DNA of 64,000 nucleotides from Ruminococcus flavefaciens ND2009 (GTDB taxonomy: Bacteria > Bacillota > Clostridia > Oscillospirales > Ruminococcaceae), in assembly GCF_000621785.1 (NCBI RefSeq), contig NZ_KK211347.1, positions 397,901 to 461,900 of the forward strand. Reading direction: 5' to 3'. Under the pieces are notes generated by a model, which had not been told where the DNA came from, did not search any database, and worked only from the letters and a program-made list of their open reading frames with translations. A program made the position numbers and the translations under genes. Position 1 is the stretch's first letter. Every line of letters starts with the position of its first letter. Positions 35,609 to 44,925 of this stretch are shown here, piece by piece.

Positions 35609-36120
35609 AGGAGTCAATCCAAAATTCAGTGTAAACGCAAAATAGTGCAATAGAAAAATGTTAAATGAGACCGATTGTGAAAGCAGTCGGTCTTATCTGC
35701 ATATTAGTACATGATTATTTGATTGTCAAGATAAAAGTGTTATTCCGGAATCCTGTCGTCGTAATAGATAACCAGCTGCGCGTAGATACGGATCCAGTTC
35801 TGACGGCGGCCGGTTCATTTTTTCGTGATGTCCTTCATAGCCTGATACAGCATCTTGAAAAGGCTGTCATCTGTCGGAAATACGGACTTTGCTTTGGTGG
35901 CCTTCTTCAGCTGGCGATTGAAGCCTTCTATGGTATTGGTAATATAGATCAGCTTTCTCAGTTCCTGAGGGAACTTGAAATATGTGTTGAGATTAGGCCT
36001 GTTTTCGTACCAGGACTTTGAGAAAAGCTTTAAATGATAGGTATTTTCATATTGATATGATCCTGCCTGAAAAAAGGAAAATCCAGTACAGCTGAAACTC
36101 TGAAATTTTAATACACTCAT
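35609..36120 (-). mobile_element. IS256-family insertion sequence remnant
   Basis: The remnant consists of the 3' part of a Mutator-type transposase gene (35740 to about 36060), an AGACCGA/TCGGTCT hairpin at 35667-35692, and a candidate terminal inverted repeat at about 35609-35636. The 5' half and the other end are missing. It sits exactly at the boundary between the regulatory genes and the AT-rich glycan block. Confidence 0.7.
35740..36120 (-). pseudogene. Truncated IS256-type transposase with in-frame stop
   Basis: Readable segments are NLNTYFKFPQELRKLIYITN, TIEGFNRQLKKATKAKSVFP and TDDSLFKMLYQAMKDITKK, which match the C-terminal third of IS256-family transposases. The frame then hits TGA at 35815-35817 where the family has Trp, and continues TGRRQNWIRIYAQLVIYYDD to a second stop at 35740. 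The DDE region upstream is missing. Inactive. Confidence 0.8.
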
Positions 36121-36300
36121 ATTTCGAGTATATGTGAACAGTTGCCTTGCTGTATTAAAGCCTTAGGTTATCAGTGCAAAAATAACATTTCTCATAACTT
36201 CTTCCATGTTATCCTTTCATGGCATTATTACTGTTACTTCGGAAGGCAAGAGTGAATCCGCCAGATACATCTCAGTATCAGTTTTTTAGTGCTCCACAGT

Positions 36301-36891
36301 TCAAAGATCCATAGCTCTTTTCAATGCCTCCAGATAAGCGTTGCCATTTCTTTCATCCGGCTCAAGATAGGCGCCCTCTGCCCATTCATTCCATGCGTTT
36401 ATAAAAATAAGATTTAAAGCACTGGGTTTTTTGATAATCTCACGCATGTATTTTTCAAATTTCGCCGGTTCAGCACCAACGTAGACCGTTCCTATTTTAC
36501 TTCGAGGTGTATTGTCCCAAGTGGTAAAACATCCATTGATCGTTTTAGGCGAAACAGGCATTTCATTGAGTATTATATTCCAAGCTCTATCATAATCCAG
36601 TTTTCTGAGCACCTTAAGATGTTCATCAGTTATTATCTTCTTTTTTATTCCTTTAATAACATCATAAATATGCAGTTTTTTTGTAGACAACTCGATTACC
36701 CTTTTTAAACAGGATGATTTATTAGTATGATAATGTTCAACAAATTCCGATGCAATGGGCTGAAAGATAACTTTATAATCGATCTTCAGATCTTTATAAT
36801 ACGAATCAAAAATAACTGTTGGATATTGCGAGATAATAATAAGATCACGAAATCCTGACTTAATGGCAAATCTTTTAAAAGTGTTTATCAT
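36301..36891 (-). CDS. WbsX-type glycosyltransferase, C-terminal part (split gene)
   Basis: 196 residues forming the C-terminal half of a WbsX-family polysaccharide protein (DUF/pfam Glyco_tran_WbsX, a GH99-like fold). Characteristic segments are FTTWDNTPR and LIFINAWNEWAEGAYLEPDE. The N-terminal half lies in the preceding frame, 36888-37454, with the two overlapping by ATGA. One extra A in the run complementary to 36901-36906 would join them into one protein of normal length. It may be translated by coupling, by slippage, or not at all. AT-rich, unlike flanking genes. Confidence 0.75.
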   Translation of the reverse strand: MINTFKRFAIKSGFRDLIIISQYPTVIFDSYYKDLKIDYKVIFQPIASEFVEHYHTNKSSCLKRVIELSTKKLHIYDVIKGIKKKIITDEHLKVLRKLDYDRAWNIILNEMPVSPKTINGCFTTWDNTPRSKIGTVYVGAEPAKFEKYMREIIKKPSALNLIFINAWNEWAEGAYLEPDERNGNAYLEALKRAMDL

Positions 36892-37454
36892 GGAATTGAA
36901 TTTTTTATTTCCTCTGGTTTATAAATGAGTAGAATAGGTGCATTATTGTATTTTATGTAACGCTCATCTTTGAAAAATAATAAAAGATATTTAAAATGCT
37001 TTTCCCAATCTTTCTCGTTGCCATAATCCTGAGGCATAATAATCTTTCTGTTTCCACCGTCCCAATTGCGGCTCCAATTTTCGTTAGCCCAACAGAGGCA
37101 GAACGGTATATCAACTTTTTTATCATTGAGCATCTGCTCAACAGGCTTTTCAAGAAGCTTTTTTCCACCTTTAAACCAATAATGATAATAGCAAAAACCG
37201 AAAACCCCGTATTTTTTGGCAAGCTCTGCCTGCTTTTCCATTACCGTTACATCGGAAAGGTCGTAATAATTTTCATTTAAAGGAATGTTTGGTTGCAAAT
37301 GCCCCTCAAACAATGGAACAGCTTTTTTGGTATTTGTCCATTCCGTAAAGCCTTTTCCCCACCACTTATCATTTTCCGGTATAGTATGAAACTGGGGTAA
37401 GTAAAGAGCAATGATTTTTTTTTGATTTGTTCTTACAGATATCCATATCAACAC
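36888..37454 (-). CDS. WbsX-type glycosyltransferase, N-terminal part (split gene)
   Basis: 188 residues with the family opening IIALYLPQFHTIPENDKWWG, then GFTEWTNTKKA, HLQPNIPLNENYYDL and CWANENWSRNWDGG. It ends prematurely after KPEEIKNSIP, where the frame should continue into 36301-36891. The start is listed as GTG 37454. A second frame with ATG (MDICKNK) enters a nine-A run (complement of 37415-37423), so the true start may also be disturbed by a homopolymer change. Part of the minus-strand glycan block. Confidence 0.75.
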   Translation of the reverse strand: MLIWISVRTNQKKIIALYLPQFHTIPENDKWWGKGFTEWTNTKKAVPLFEGHLQPNIPLNENYYDLSDVTVMEKQAELAKKYGVFGFCYYHYWFKGGKKLLEKPVEQMLNDKKVDIPFCLCWANENWSRNWDGGNRKIIMPQDYGNEKDWEKHFKYLLLFFKDERYIKYNNAPILLIYKPEEIKNSIP

Positions 37455-37563
37455 TTACTTTCTTTTTTACTAAAAACATAACTGCCGGGTGCATATGAGA
37501 CACAAGTTTCATGAAGCCACCTAAGTGGACAACGAAGAGAGCGTAGCTTTATTTGCTCATCGA

Positions 37564-38610
37564 TTATAATTCATCGAGCATATTCAAAAATTGCTCAAGG
37601 CACCATAACAGCCATTTCTGATTTCCTGTATACCTGCTGATGTCAATATCGTTTCTGAACTCAGTTCTTGATGGTCCTTTCCAATCAGCAAAATATGAAT
37701 CAACTGGTCTGGGCATGGGGAGTTTTTCCGGAACCGGAATATCATGGTATATTATTCTGAACAACTCACGAATAAGATACTTTGATTCACCGTTTCTGAC
37801 TCGTTTTAGATCTATAGGTTCTGCCATTTTTAATTTCTCATACGGATCATAATATGGCAGTTCTGCTGTTACAAAAGCGTTATCGTATGATCCATAGCTT
37901 TCCTGTGCGGCAAGTTTTTCAAGTATTTCCACAAAATCGATCCCGTCACCCTTGCGGTAACGCTCGAATACATATTTTATGTTTAAAGGGTTGGTCAGGA
38001 CTTCAAACGGATCAACATAAATATAACGTTTTACAAAATCATCAAACATCCAGTCTTTTGAAAGGAGCTGGTCCATTCCACCGAAGATATAGTCACTTGC
38101 ATCGCCGATGATCATCAGATCTACACCATCGTTCTTGGCTTGCAATGCGCCTTGACAGATCTGCGGTTCTATTGAATGAACCGGTCCTCCTTTGGAAATC
38201 ATCAATTTCTTTAGATTGTCGACCACTGTATCCCAGTCAATATCCACATAGTGCAATATCATATTATTGCGCTTTGCAAATAGCTCAGCGCGATGCAGTT
38301 CATCTTGTTGATAATATCCACCCATGAAACGAAATGTATATGCATCGCTCCCCTGGAGATAGGAGGCGAGTATACCTGAGTCCATACCGCCTGACAAAAG
38401 AATACCGGGTTTGTGAGAATTTGCTGTTGCTGTTTTGATATTGACCTTTAAGGCTTCGTGAATGTCTTCTGCTGTATATACTAATATTCTGTTGTCATCG
38501 GAAGGCATCTCCGGATAACGATAGGTAAGCTTTTCGGAAAAATCCACACCTTGCTTTTCTATATACCGCAGCGCAAGAAACGAGCTGTTGCAATAAGCAG
38601 TATCAATCAT
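37564..38610 (-). CDS. Asparagine-synthetase-like ATP pyrophosphatase without glutaminase domain
   Basis: 348 residues. The PP-loop LSGGMDSGILASYL binds ATP and activates a carboxylate; IIGDASDYIFGGMDQ is the second typical asparagine-synthetase block. The N-terminal glutamine amidotransferase domain of AsnB is absent, and the protein starts directly before the synthetase part. In surface-glycan loci such enzymes may amidate a sugar acid or attach an amino group; the substrate is not known. The start overlaps the end of the TagD-like gene by 8 bp, with SD GAGGGAAA. AT-rich. Confidence 0.82.
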   Translation of the reverse strand: MIDTAYCNSSFLALRYIEKQGVDFSEKLTYRYPEMPSDDNRILVYTAEDIHEALKVNIKTATANSHKPGILLSGGMDSGILASYLQGSDAYTFRFMGGYYQQDELHRAELFAKRNNMILHYVDIDWDTVVDNLKKLMISKGGPVHSIEPQICQGALQAKNDGVDLMIIGDASDYIFGGMDQLLSKDWMFDDFVKRYIYVDPFEVLTNPLNIKYVFERYRKGDGIDFVEILEKLAAQESYGSYDNAFVTAELPYYDPYEKLKMAEPIDLKRVRNGESKYLIRELFRIIYHDIPVPEKLPMPRPVDSYFADWKGPSRTEFRNDIDISRYTGNQKWLLWCLEQFLNMLDEL

Positions 38611-39085
38611 TTTTTTCCCTCATATCATTCATTATATGAATATCTGCCAGTTCTTCACTTAATTCACTCGTCCAGCCACGTACCTGTTTGAGGGCTTTTG
38701 TGATTAACGTTGAAGATATTCCTCTTGTATATGGGAAATAAATAATCTTGATACCTTCTTTTTTAAATTCCTCTTCGTATTTTTGCCACTTTTCTGTACC
38801 ATACCAATCATCACCAACAAATAGGATACTGGCGCCTAATTGCTTACAGGCTTTTAGCTTATCCATGTCATATTGAGGAACTGCGGCATCTACGTATTTG
38901 ATAGAACGCACTATCTCAATTCGATCCTCAAATGGTATCATAGCGTGTTTTCCTTTGTAGGGGACAACTTCATCGACCGTAACACCGACAATTAATTTAT
39001 CGCATAATCCTTTTGCGTTTTTCAAAAGGTTCAAATGACCAATATGGAACAGGTCAAATACACCTGTAGTATAGCCAATAATCAT
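38603..39085 (-). CDS. Cytidylyltransferase-like protein (TagD/glycerol-3-phosphate type)
   Basis: 160 residues. The nucleotidyltransferase signature TTGVFDLFHIGHLNLL includes the HxGH motif, and SILFVGDDWYGTEKW matches GCT/TagD-like enzymes. The C-terminal RGISSTLI segment completes the CTP site. It probably makes CDP-glycerol for the glycerophosphotransferase encoded next to it. It is slightly longer than TagD (about 130 residues), with an extra C-terminal helix. SD AAAGGAG lies 6 nt before the ATG. Confidence 0.88.
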   Translation of the reverse strand: MIIGYTTGVFDLFHIGHLNLLKNAKGLCDKLIVGVTVDEVVPYKGKHAMIPFEDRIEIVRSIKYVDAAVPQYDMDKLKACKQLGASILFVGDDWYGTEKWQKYEEEFKKEGIKIIYFPYTRGISSTLITKALKQVRGWTSELSEELADIHIMNDMREKND

Positions 39086-39100
39086 TTAATTTAGCTCCTT

Positions 39101-40306
39101 TCAATTTGTTTTTTCAATGATTTTCAACAGATATTTTGCTATTATTTCAGTTGAATGTCCTGTTTCGCAAAGTCCAATCTTTTGAAAAAAGTCCTCTGCT
39201 TTATTATTGATATTAATTATATCGCTTTCATTAATGGATCTTATTAATTCCTCTATCGAATATGAAACCGGAAATGGTAGTTCATCAGGGGAAAAATACA
39301 GTTTTCTTTCTTTCAAATACTCTGCATAGTCATTCATATATAAAAAAACAGGTTTTTTTAACATTGCGAATTCAAACATTGTACTGGAGTAATCTGTAAT
39401 AAGATAGTCTGATATGTTATACAGATCCTGAATATCGGGATAATCCGTCAAATTGATAATATTGTTTTCAAGGTTTAGGGTTGAGAAATAGTTTCTCATA
39501 TTGGGGTGGAACTTTAAAAGTACTGTGACATTTTTTGATGTCGCTTTTTGAAGAGCTTTAATGATATCGGAAAAATCAGACAAATACGGATTAGCAGTTT
39601 TATCCTGCCGAAATGTAGGAGCATATAGTAAAACACAGTTATCAGAAGGTATTTTTAATCTGGCTTTCAGTTTTCCTGACTTTTCTGCACTGACATGAAA
39701 TAAAGCATCGTCTCTTGGAATACCATATGCCATTATTCTCCCATTATACCAAAAAGAAGACCTGCACAAATCAGTAAAAAATTTGCTTCCTGAGATCATT
39801 AAATCTGTATAAGCAGCGTCTTTTTTAGCATTTTTCAAGTATTCAGACTCAAGTGTATCTTTCGCATCATTTTCAACCATTTTTAAGGGGAGACTTCCGT
39901 GCCAGGTTTGCAGATAAAATTGTCCTCTTTTTTTAGGAGTAAAGATAAATTTTCTCATATTATCTATCCAAATATGTGCAGTTGACAATTCATATAACGC
40001 TTGAACAGAATCTATATCCACACATCTGATGCCTTTATATTTACGGTTTGTATTTTTTTTCTCTACAAGCCATACTATATCAAGTTCAGAATTTGATTCA
40101 AGCATCTTATCTACTATTAAAGCAGGATTATCTGCATGAAACATCCCACCATAACTGGAACAAACAATTTTGTTCTTTTGTATTTTCTGCATCTTCAAAA
40201 TACGAACAAATGCTTTATAACCGGTTTTGGATAATAAAACATGTCTGACAGCTTTATGAAAAAATGTACCGTCTCTCAAAGAATTAATTACCTTGGTAAT
40301 ATTCAT
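39101..40306 (-). CDS. CDP-glycerol glycerophosphotransferase (TagF/TagB family)
   Basis: 401 residues, a GT-B-like membrane-peripheral enzyme. Motifs are TWHGSLPLKM near the middle, YAPTFRQD, LLKFHPNM and DYSSTMFEFAML, which bind CDP-glycerol in the TagF family. It transfers glycerol-phosphate onto a growing polymer or sugar. Together with the adjacent cytidylyltransferase this indicates a glycerol-phosphate-containing capsule, teichoic-acid-like chain or decorated O-glycan. AT-rich codon use. Confidence 0.9.
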   Translation of the reverse strand: MNITKVINSLRDGTFFHKAVRHVLLSKTGYKAFVRILKMQKIQKNKIVCSSYGGMFHADNPALIVDKMLESNSELDIVWLVEKKNTNRKYKGIRCVDIDSVQALYELSTAHIWIDNMRKFIFTPKKRGQFYLQTWHGSLPLKMVENDAKDTLESEYLKNAKKDAAYTDLMISGSKFFTDLCRSSFWYNGRIMAYGIPRDDALFHVSAEKSGKLKARLKIPSDNCVLLYAPTFRQDKTANPYLSDFSDIIKALQKATSKNVTVLLKFHPNMRNYFSTLNLENNIINLTDYPDIQDLYNISDYLITDYSSTMFEFAMLKKPVFLYMNDYAEYLKERKLYFSPDELPFPVSYSIEELIRSINESDIININNKAEDFFQKIGLCETGHSTEIIAKYLLKIIEKTN

Positions 40307-40360
40307 AACCTCGCCCCTTAAATAAAGCTATTGATAATAATTGAGAATAAAATAGTCTTA

Positions 40361-41923
40361 CTATATATTCTTGGAAGTATTAACTATTTGGTCTAAGCCT
40401 TTTTTTATGTTATATGATAAATACTTTCTGTCTTGTTTTCTCAGAATAATAAAACAGCCAATCAGGGTGGATACACTTAAAGTGATAAAAGAATGCACTA
40501 TTAAGGTTAACCACGAATTACAATCAAAGAAATGAAGGACCGTATAGTTTAATAAACAACTAATAAATACGAAAATAAAAGGACGTATTACATCTGGATA
40601 AAAAGCGTACCACTTTAAATTAAGACACTTTGCAGAATATGGAACAATTATGATCAGGTTTTTTAGGGTATTAATGATCGTACTGATCCCGGCTACTGCA
40701 TAGATTCCTAAATTTGTTGTTTTTAATAGGATAAATACTATAAGAATATTAATAAATCCACATGATATTAAAGAAAGCGAGTTCACCTTTAGTTTGTTTA
40801 CTACTGTAAATATATTATATACACAGTTGATTCCTCCGCTAATTATGTAACCTGCACAGGTTAAAACTGACAGGATATGAAGCACTCTTGCATCTTGCGT
40901 AGGTTGCCATAAAAGAAAGAAGTTTTCACCGCATACAATGAGAACAATGATCGGTAAGTTAACAATGATTCCCATAATACGCATTGATTGTTTTAGGGTC
41001 CGCACCAATTCATCCATCTTCTTCTCAGCATAAAGTATAGTCAGACTTGGTGAAAAAACACCAACTAAAGTTCCGACAATACTCGTAATTAAGCTTGGGA
41101 TAGTTTTGGCTAACGATAGAACACCCATGGAAGTAGCATCAATAAAAATGTTTGTGATCAGTAAGTCTAATCCATCGCTAAGCAATTGTCCCAATCTAAT
41201 CAGCACATTCCATACACCTGAGGAAATCAACTCAATGATTGATGAAAAATCAAAATACTTCTTCTTAATATGAATAAAAGGAAGTAGTTTTTTAGTATAA
41301 TAGACATTATAGGCAAAGCAATATATTCCTGTCAGCAAACTGGTGATACCTAAATAGCAAACATTTGGTGCGAAGAACGAAAACAGCACTACCAGCACAA
41401 AGCCGCGGACAACACTCGATTCAACTGTGCGAAGAGAATTAAGATACAGTTTATTTTTTGCAAAAGTAGCAACTGCAAATACAGAACCAAATGTACTAAT
41501 AATGCAGTTTAAGAATAGCGCAGCAAATAATATTTTGATATCCCAGAATATCTGATCCGGAATCTGAATAAGCCTCTCAAGGAAAAACCACACAGATGCG
41601 GATACGATCAAAAGAAATGCAGAGATAAAGCTATTTGCTATAAATACAGATGAAAAATATTTATTAGCTCCTTCGTAGTCCTTTTCATATATCCGAATGG
41701 TAATAAACCTTCCGGCAAGAGTATCAAGCGCTATTGTGATTAGCGAAGCATAGCCGACGAAATTATTAGCAAGACTTACAAAACCATAAGCTTCTACTCC
41801 GACTTTTCTTACAATGTAAGGAGATAAAAAGAAACTAATCCCGAAGGTAATCACATAAGACATGAAACTTGCTATCAGATTTACAAATAGCTGTTTATTT
41901 CTGCTCATTTCTCTTTCTTTCAT
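40361..41923 (-). CDS. Polysaccharide flippase (Wzx/MATE-like exporter)
   Basis: 520 residues with 12-14 hydrophobic segments, opening NKQLFVNLIASFMSYVITFG and containing VGVEAYGFVSLANNFVGYAS, typical of the Wzx/RfbX oligosaccharide flippases. It moves undecaprenyl-linked repeat units across the membrane. The start may be ATG 41923 (MKERE) or ATG 41908 (MSRNK); neither has a clear SD. Part of the AT-rich minus-strand block. No Wzy polymerase was recognised in the window. Confidence 0.9.
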   Translation of the reverse strand: MKEREMSRNKQLFVNLIASFMSYVITFGISFFLSPYIVRKVGVEAYGFVSLANNFVGYASLITIALDTLAGRFITIRIYEKDYEGANKYFSSVFIANSFISAFLLIVSASVWFFLERLIQIPDQIFWDIKILFAALFLNCIISTFGSVFAVATFAKNKLYLNSLRTVESSVVRGFVLVVLFSFFAPNVCYLGITSLLTGIYCFAYNVYYTKKLLPFIHIKKKYFDFSSIIELISSGVWNVLIRLGQLLSDGLDLLITNIFIDATSMGVLSLAKTIPSLITSIVGTLVGVFSPSLTILYAEKKMDELVRTLKQSMRIMGIIVNLPIIVLIVCGENFFLLWQPTQDARVLHILSVLTCAGYIISGGINCVYNIFTVVNKLKVNSLSLISCGFINILIVFILLKTTNLGIYAVAGISTIINTLKNLIIIVPYSAKCLNLKWYAFYPDVIRPFIFVFISCLLNYTVLHFFDCNSWLTLIVHSFITLSVSTLIGCFIILRKQDRKYLSYNIKKGLDQIVNTSKNI

Positions 41924-42022
41924 TCAACCACACTTTCTGTTTATTACAATAATCAAAGCTTATGACAAGTTGTTCTGCAAGTATCGTGTTAACTATATTA
42001 ATGTGCTGGTACAGATGTCAGT

Positions 42023-43024
42023 TTACTTATTAACCCTGTTTCTGTTCTGTAAAGAATCAATTAACGGACGCATATTAAGCTTATACAATGAATAAATCCT
42101 CATGAAACCGAGCTTTATCATGAGCTTTCTGGAGTTTAAATAATGAAGATTTCTCATTCTTTTATTCAATTTTTGCATATCAGGTCTCAGGCTTGACCGT
42201 TCTGATCTATCAAGAATATAATACTTTTCTAAAATGAGACCCAATTTATCCTTTATGCATCTTTCCAATGCTTTCCTTTTAAAACTTTCAAACGGCCACT
42301 TTTCATACTCATCTGCCAGACCGCATATACAGCTAATTAATCCATTAACGCTCTTAGCTGTGTTTTTTTCTGACATAATGGATCCCGCTCTGAGCCTTCT
42401 GATATAAAGACTTTCCTTAAGCTGTGCTGCTCTGTCAGAATCAATATAAGCTATAGCTGTAAATAATTCGTCCTCATGTATTATTCCACGTTTAAACTTA
42501 AGAGCGTTTTGGGATAATAGCGTTTTTCTAATAAACAAAAGAGGCACACATGGATAGTATTCTCCGTTTTTGATCAGTGTCAATAATACTTTTGCACCAT
42601 TACAAGTGGAATAACAATGTTTTCTGATAAAACTTTCTTTATATGAAGGATCATCAAATCCATCATAGATTGTCAAAGCATCAAAATACACAATGTCAGC
42701 TTTTTCTTGTATGATTACGTTGAGCACCTTTTCTATAGCATCAGATTTGATGTAATCATCGCTGTCTAAAAAATAAATAAACTCACCATGTGATGCAATT
42801 AATCCAGCGTTTCGTGCATCAGATAAGCCTCCGTTTTTTTTGTGTATCACAATAATACGGCTGTCCCTTTTGGCATATTCATCGCATATTTCTCCGCATC
42901 TGTCAGGGGAACCATCATCGACTAATATGATCTCCAGATCCTTATAGGTCTGATTGATAACGCTGTCCACACAATCACATAAATACTTTTCGACGTTATA
43001 TACCGGAATGATTATGGATACCAC
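42023..43024 (-). CDS. GT2-family glycosyltransferase
   Basis: 333 residues. The GT-A fold opens VSIIIPVYNVEKYLCDCVDS, with DDGSPDRCGEIC binding UDP-sugar, GLSDARNAGL, and FLDSDDYI as the DXD metal motif. The C-terminal half is helical. It adds a sugar to the lipid-linked repeat unit. The start is GTG 43024, preceded by AAGGGAAA; the neighbouring ATG is out of frame. It is the first gene of the minus-strand glycan block, with a promoter at 43092-43120. Confidence 0.92.
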   Translation of the reverse strand: MVSIIIPVYNVEKYLCDCVDSVINQTYKDLEIILVDDGSPDRCGEICDEYAKRDSRIIVIHKKNGGLSDARNAGLIASHGEFIYFLDSDDYIKSDAIEKVLNVIIQEKADIVYFDALTIYDGFDDPSYKESFIRKHCYSTCNGAKVLLTLIKNGEYYPCVPLLFIRKTLLSQNALKFKRGIIHEDELFTAIAYIDSDRAAQLKESLYIRRLRAGSIMSEKNTAKSVNGLISCICGLADEYEKWPFESFKRKALERCIKDKLGLILEKYYILDRSERSSLRPDMQKLNKRMRNLHYLNSRKLMIKLGFMRIYSLYKLNMRPLIDSLQNRNRVNK

Positions 43025-43091
43025 ATAGTTTCCCTTCTTTCGGATTCAATGATTAGTCTATAAGTATAATTCTATCATATACTTACTATTA

Positions 43092-43120
43092 ATTATACCA
43101 ATAACAGCTCATCAAATCAA
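43092..43120 (-). promoter_or_regulatory. Promoter of the minus-strand glycan gene block
   Basis: On the minus strand, TTGATT (43120-43115), a 17-bp spacer and TATAAT (43097-43092). Confidence 0.6.
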
Positions 43121-43138
43121 TTCGCAACTTTGATAAAT

Positions 43139-43169
43139 TTGCACAAATATCATTGGCCGATTTGTGCAA
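43139..43169. promoter_or_regulatory. 10-bp dyad, candidate operator
   Basis: TTGCACAAAT (43139-43148) and its exact inverse (43160-43169), spaced 11 nt. It lies just upstream of the leftward -35 and has no T tract, so regulatory binding is more likely than termination. Confidence 0.4.
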
Positions 43170-43312
43170 TCATTTGTTAATATAACTGCTTCTCGCTGCT
43201 TAACGACCGGAATATGGTATGTTTAATATGGATAATTCACATTGCTATAGCTGTATCACAGTAAAGATTGCTTATGACCGGAGAATTAAATTGTTTGTTC
43301 ACAACATATCCA

Positions 43313-43341
43313 TTGACATTTATAATGACTGATGCTATAAT
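43313..43341 (+). promoter_or_regulatory. Full-consensus promoter of the HTH-dehydrogenase gene
   Basis: TTGACA (43313-43318), a 17-bp spacer and TATAAT (43336-43341). Confidence 0.75.
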
Positions 43342-43367
43342 AAGTACAGCATTGAATATACGATTAT

Positions 43368-43386
43368 ATGTCACTGATAATGACAT
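43368..43386. promoter_or_regulatory. Dyad between promoter and start of the HTH-dehydrogenase gene
   Basis: ATGTCA (43368-43373) and TGACAT (43381-43386) are separated by 7 nt, about 20 bp downstream of the expected transcription start. It is a plausible operator for the XRE domain encoded just downstream. Inferred only. Confidence 0.4.
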
Positions 43387-43414
43387 CGAAACAGCTGATA
43401 TACAGGAGGTAGTT

Positions 43415-44905
43415 ATGAAGCATTTATCACTGAAGCTGCTTGCGGAGACTGTTGCAGGCAGGAGAAAAGCTCTTAATATGTCGCAGGCTGCGCTGTCTGA
43501 GAAGACAGGCATAAGCCGTACTATGTTCTCTCGTCTGGAGGCTGCGGATTACAGCCCTTCTGTGGATCAGCTTCTTGCGCTGTCCGAGGTCCTGGGCTTT
43601 GACACCGCCGAGGTCTTTGTGGACGAGGAGAACGCTGCCGCTGCCGTTGCACGAAAGAAAATAGCAGTTGCAGGTACCGGCTATGTGGGACTGTCTCTTG
43701 CGGTGCTGCTCTCTCAGCATAATGACGTTACCGCAGTCGATATAGTTCCCGAAAAGGTGGAAAAGCTCAACAACTGGACAAGCCCCATACAGGACGATTA
43801 TATTGAGAAATACCTTGCAGAGCATGAGGAGAGGGGGCTCTCGCTCAGGGCGACTACCGACGGTGAAGCTGCATATAAGGACGCCGACTTCATAATCGTG
43901 GCAGCTCCTACAAACTATGATCCCAAGACTAATTTCTTTGACTGCTCGGCAGTTGAAGCCGTTCTTGCGCTCATCAAGAAAGTAACTGATAAGAGAAAGA
44001 AAAAGCCCACCGTGGTCATCAAGTCCACTATTCCCGTGGGCTACACAGTTCAGGTACGCGAGAAAATGGGCATGGACAACATTATTTTCAGTCCCGAGTT
44101 TCTCCGCGAGAGCAAGGCGCTTTACGATAATCTTTATCCCAGCCGTATAATCGTTGGCTCAGACGAAAAGAACAGGGCGGCTGCCGAGACCTTTGCGGCA
44201 CTTCTTCAGAACGGTGCCATAAAGACTGCCATTCCCGTACTTTTCATGGCTACCACAGAGGCAGAGGCTACGAAGCTCTTTGTGAATACCTACCTTGCCC
44301 TCCGTGTAAGCTACTTCAACGAGCTTGACACCTACGCTGAGGTGAAGGAGCTGAATACCGCAAACATCATCAAGGGCGTATGCCTTGACCCGAGAGTAGG
44401 GGACTACTACAACAATCCCTCCTTCGGCTACGGCGGCTACTGCCTGCCCAAGGACACAAAGCAGCTCCTTGCTAACTATCAGAATGTTCCCCAGAATATG
44501 ATGTCCGCTATCGTTGAGTCAAACCGTACACGTAAGGACTTCATAGCCGACCGCGTGCTGGAAATGGCAGGCTACTACAATTACGCAGACAACAACCAGT
44601 TTGACAGCAATATGGAGAAAAAGGTGGTCGTGGGGATCTACAGGCTCACTATGAAGTCCAACAGCGATAACTTCCGTCAGTCCTCTATCCAGGGCGTAAT
44701 GAAGCGTATCAAGGCCAAGGGCGCTACTGTTGTCATCTATGAGCCCACTCTTGAAAACGGCAGCACTTTCTTCGGCTCAACAGTGGTAAACGACATGAAG
44801 AAGTTCAAGAAGATGTGCGGCTGTATCGTCGCAAACCGCTATGACAAGATCCTTGACGATGTTGCTGAGAAGGTGTATACAAGAGACCTTTTCAGCAGAG
44901 ACTGA
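43415..44905 (+). CDS. XRE-family HTH domain fused to UDP-glucose/GDP-mannose dehydrogenase
   Basis: 496 residues. Residues about 5-70 form an XRE/Cro-type helix-turn-helix ([20 protein letters not shown], then [15 protein letters not shown]). From residue about 80 the enzyme starts: [18 protein letters not shown] for [35 protein letters not shown], catalytic Cys in [11 protein letters not shown], and the C-terminal [11 protein letters not shown] block. It would oxidise a UDP-hexose to the uronic acid while the HTH could bind DNA. I chose ATG 43415 with ACAGGAGG upstream; the frame is open to 43268 but that part is promoter. Full consensus promoter and a dyad lie just upstream. Dehydrogenase identity is firm; DNA binding is inferred. 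Confidence 0.93.
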   Translation: MKHLSLKLLAETVAGRRKALNMSQAALSEKTGISRTMFSRLEAADYSPSVDQLLALSEVLGFDTAEVFVDEENAAAAVARKKIAVAGTGYVGLSLAVLLSQHNDVTAVDIVPEKVEKLNNWTSPIQDDYIEKYLAEHEERGLSLRATTDGEAAYKDADFIIVAAPTNYDPKTNFFDCSAVEAVLALIKKVTDKRKKKPTVVIKSTIPVGYTVQVREKMGMDNIIFSPEFLRESKALYDNLYPSRIIVGSDEKNRAAAETFAALLQNGAIKTAIPVLFMATTEAEATKLFVNTYLALRVSYFNELDTYAEVKELNTANIIKGVCLDPRVGDYYNNPSFGYGGYCLPKDTKQLLANYQNVPQNMMSAIVESNRTRKDFIADRVLEMAGYYNYADNNQFDSNMEKKVVVGIYRLTMKSNSDNFRQSSIQGVMKRIKAKGATVVIYEPTLENGSTFFGSTVVNDMKKFKKMCGCIVANRYDKILDDVAEKVYTRDLFSRD

Positions 44906-44925
44906 GTTCCATTTATAATGAAAAC

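Larger units (their letters stand above)
43025..43414. other. 390-bp divergent intergenic region of the glycan locus
   Basis: Contains the leftward promoter (43092-43120), a perfect 10-bp dyad (43139-43169), the rightward promoter (43313-43341) and a second dyad (43368-43386). No gene seen. Confidence 0.7.
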
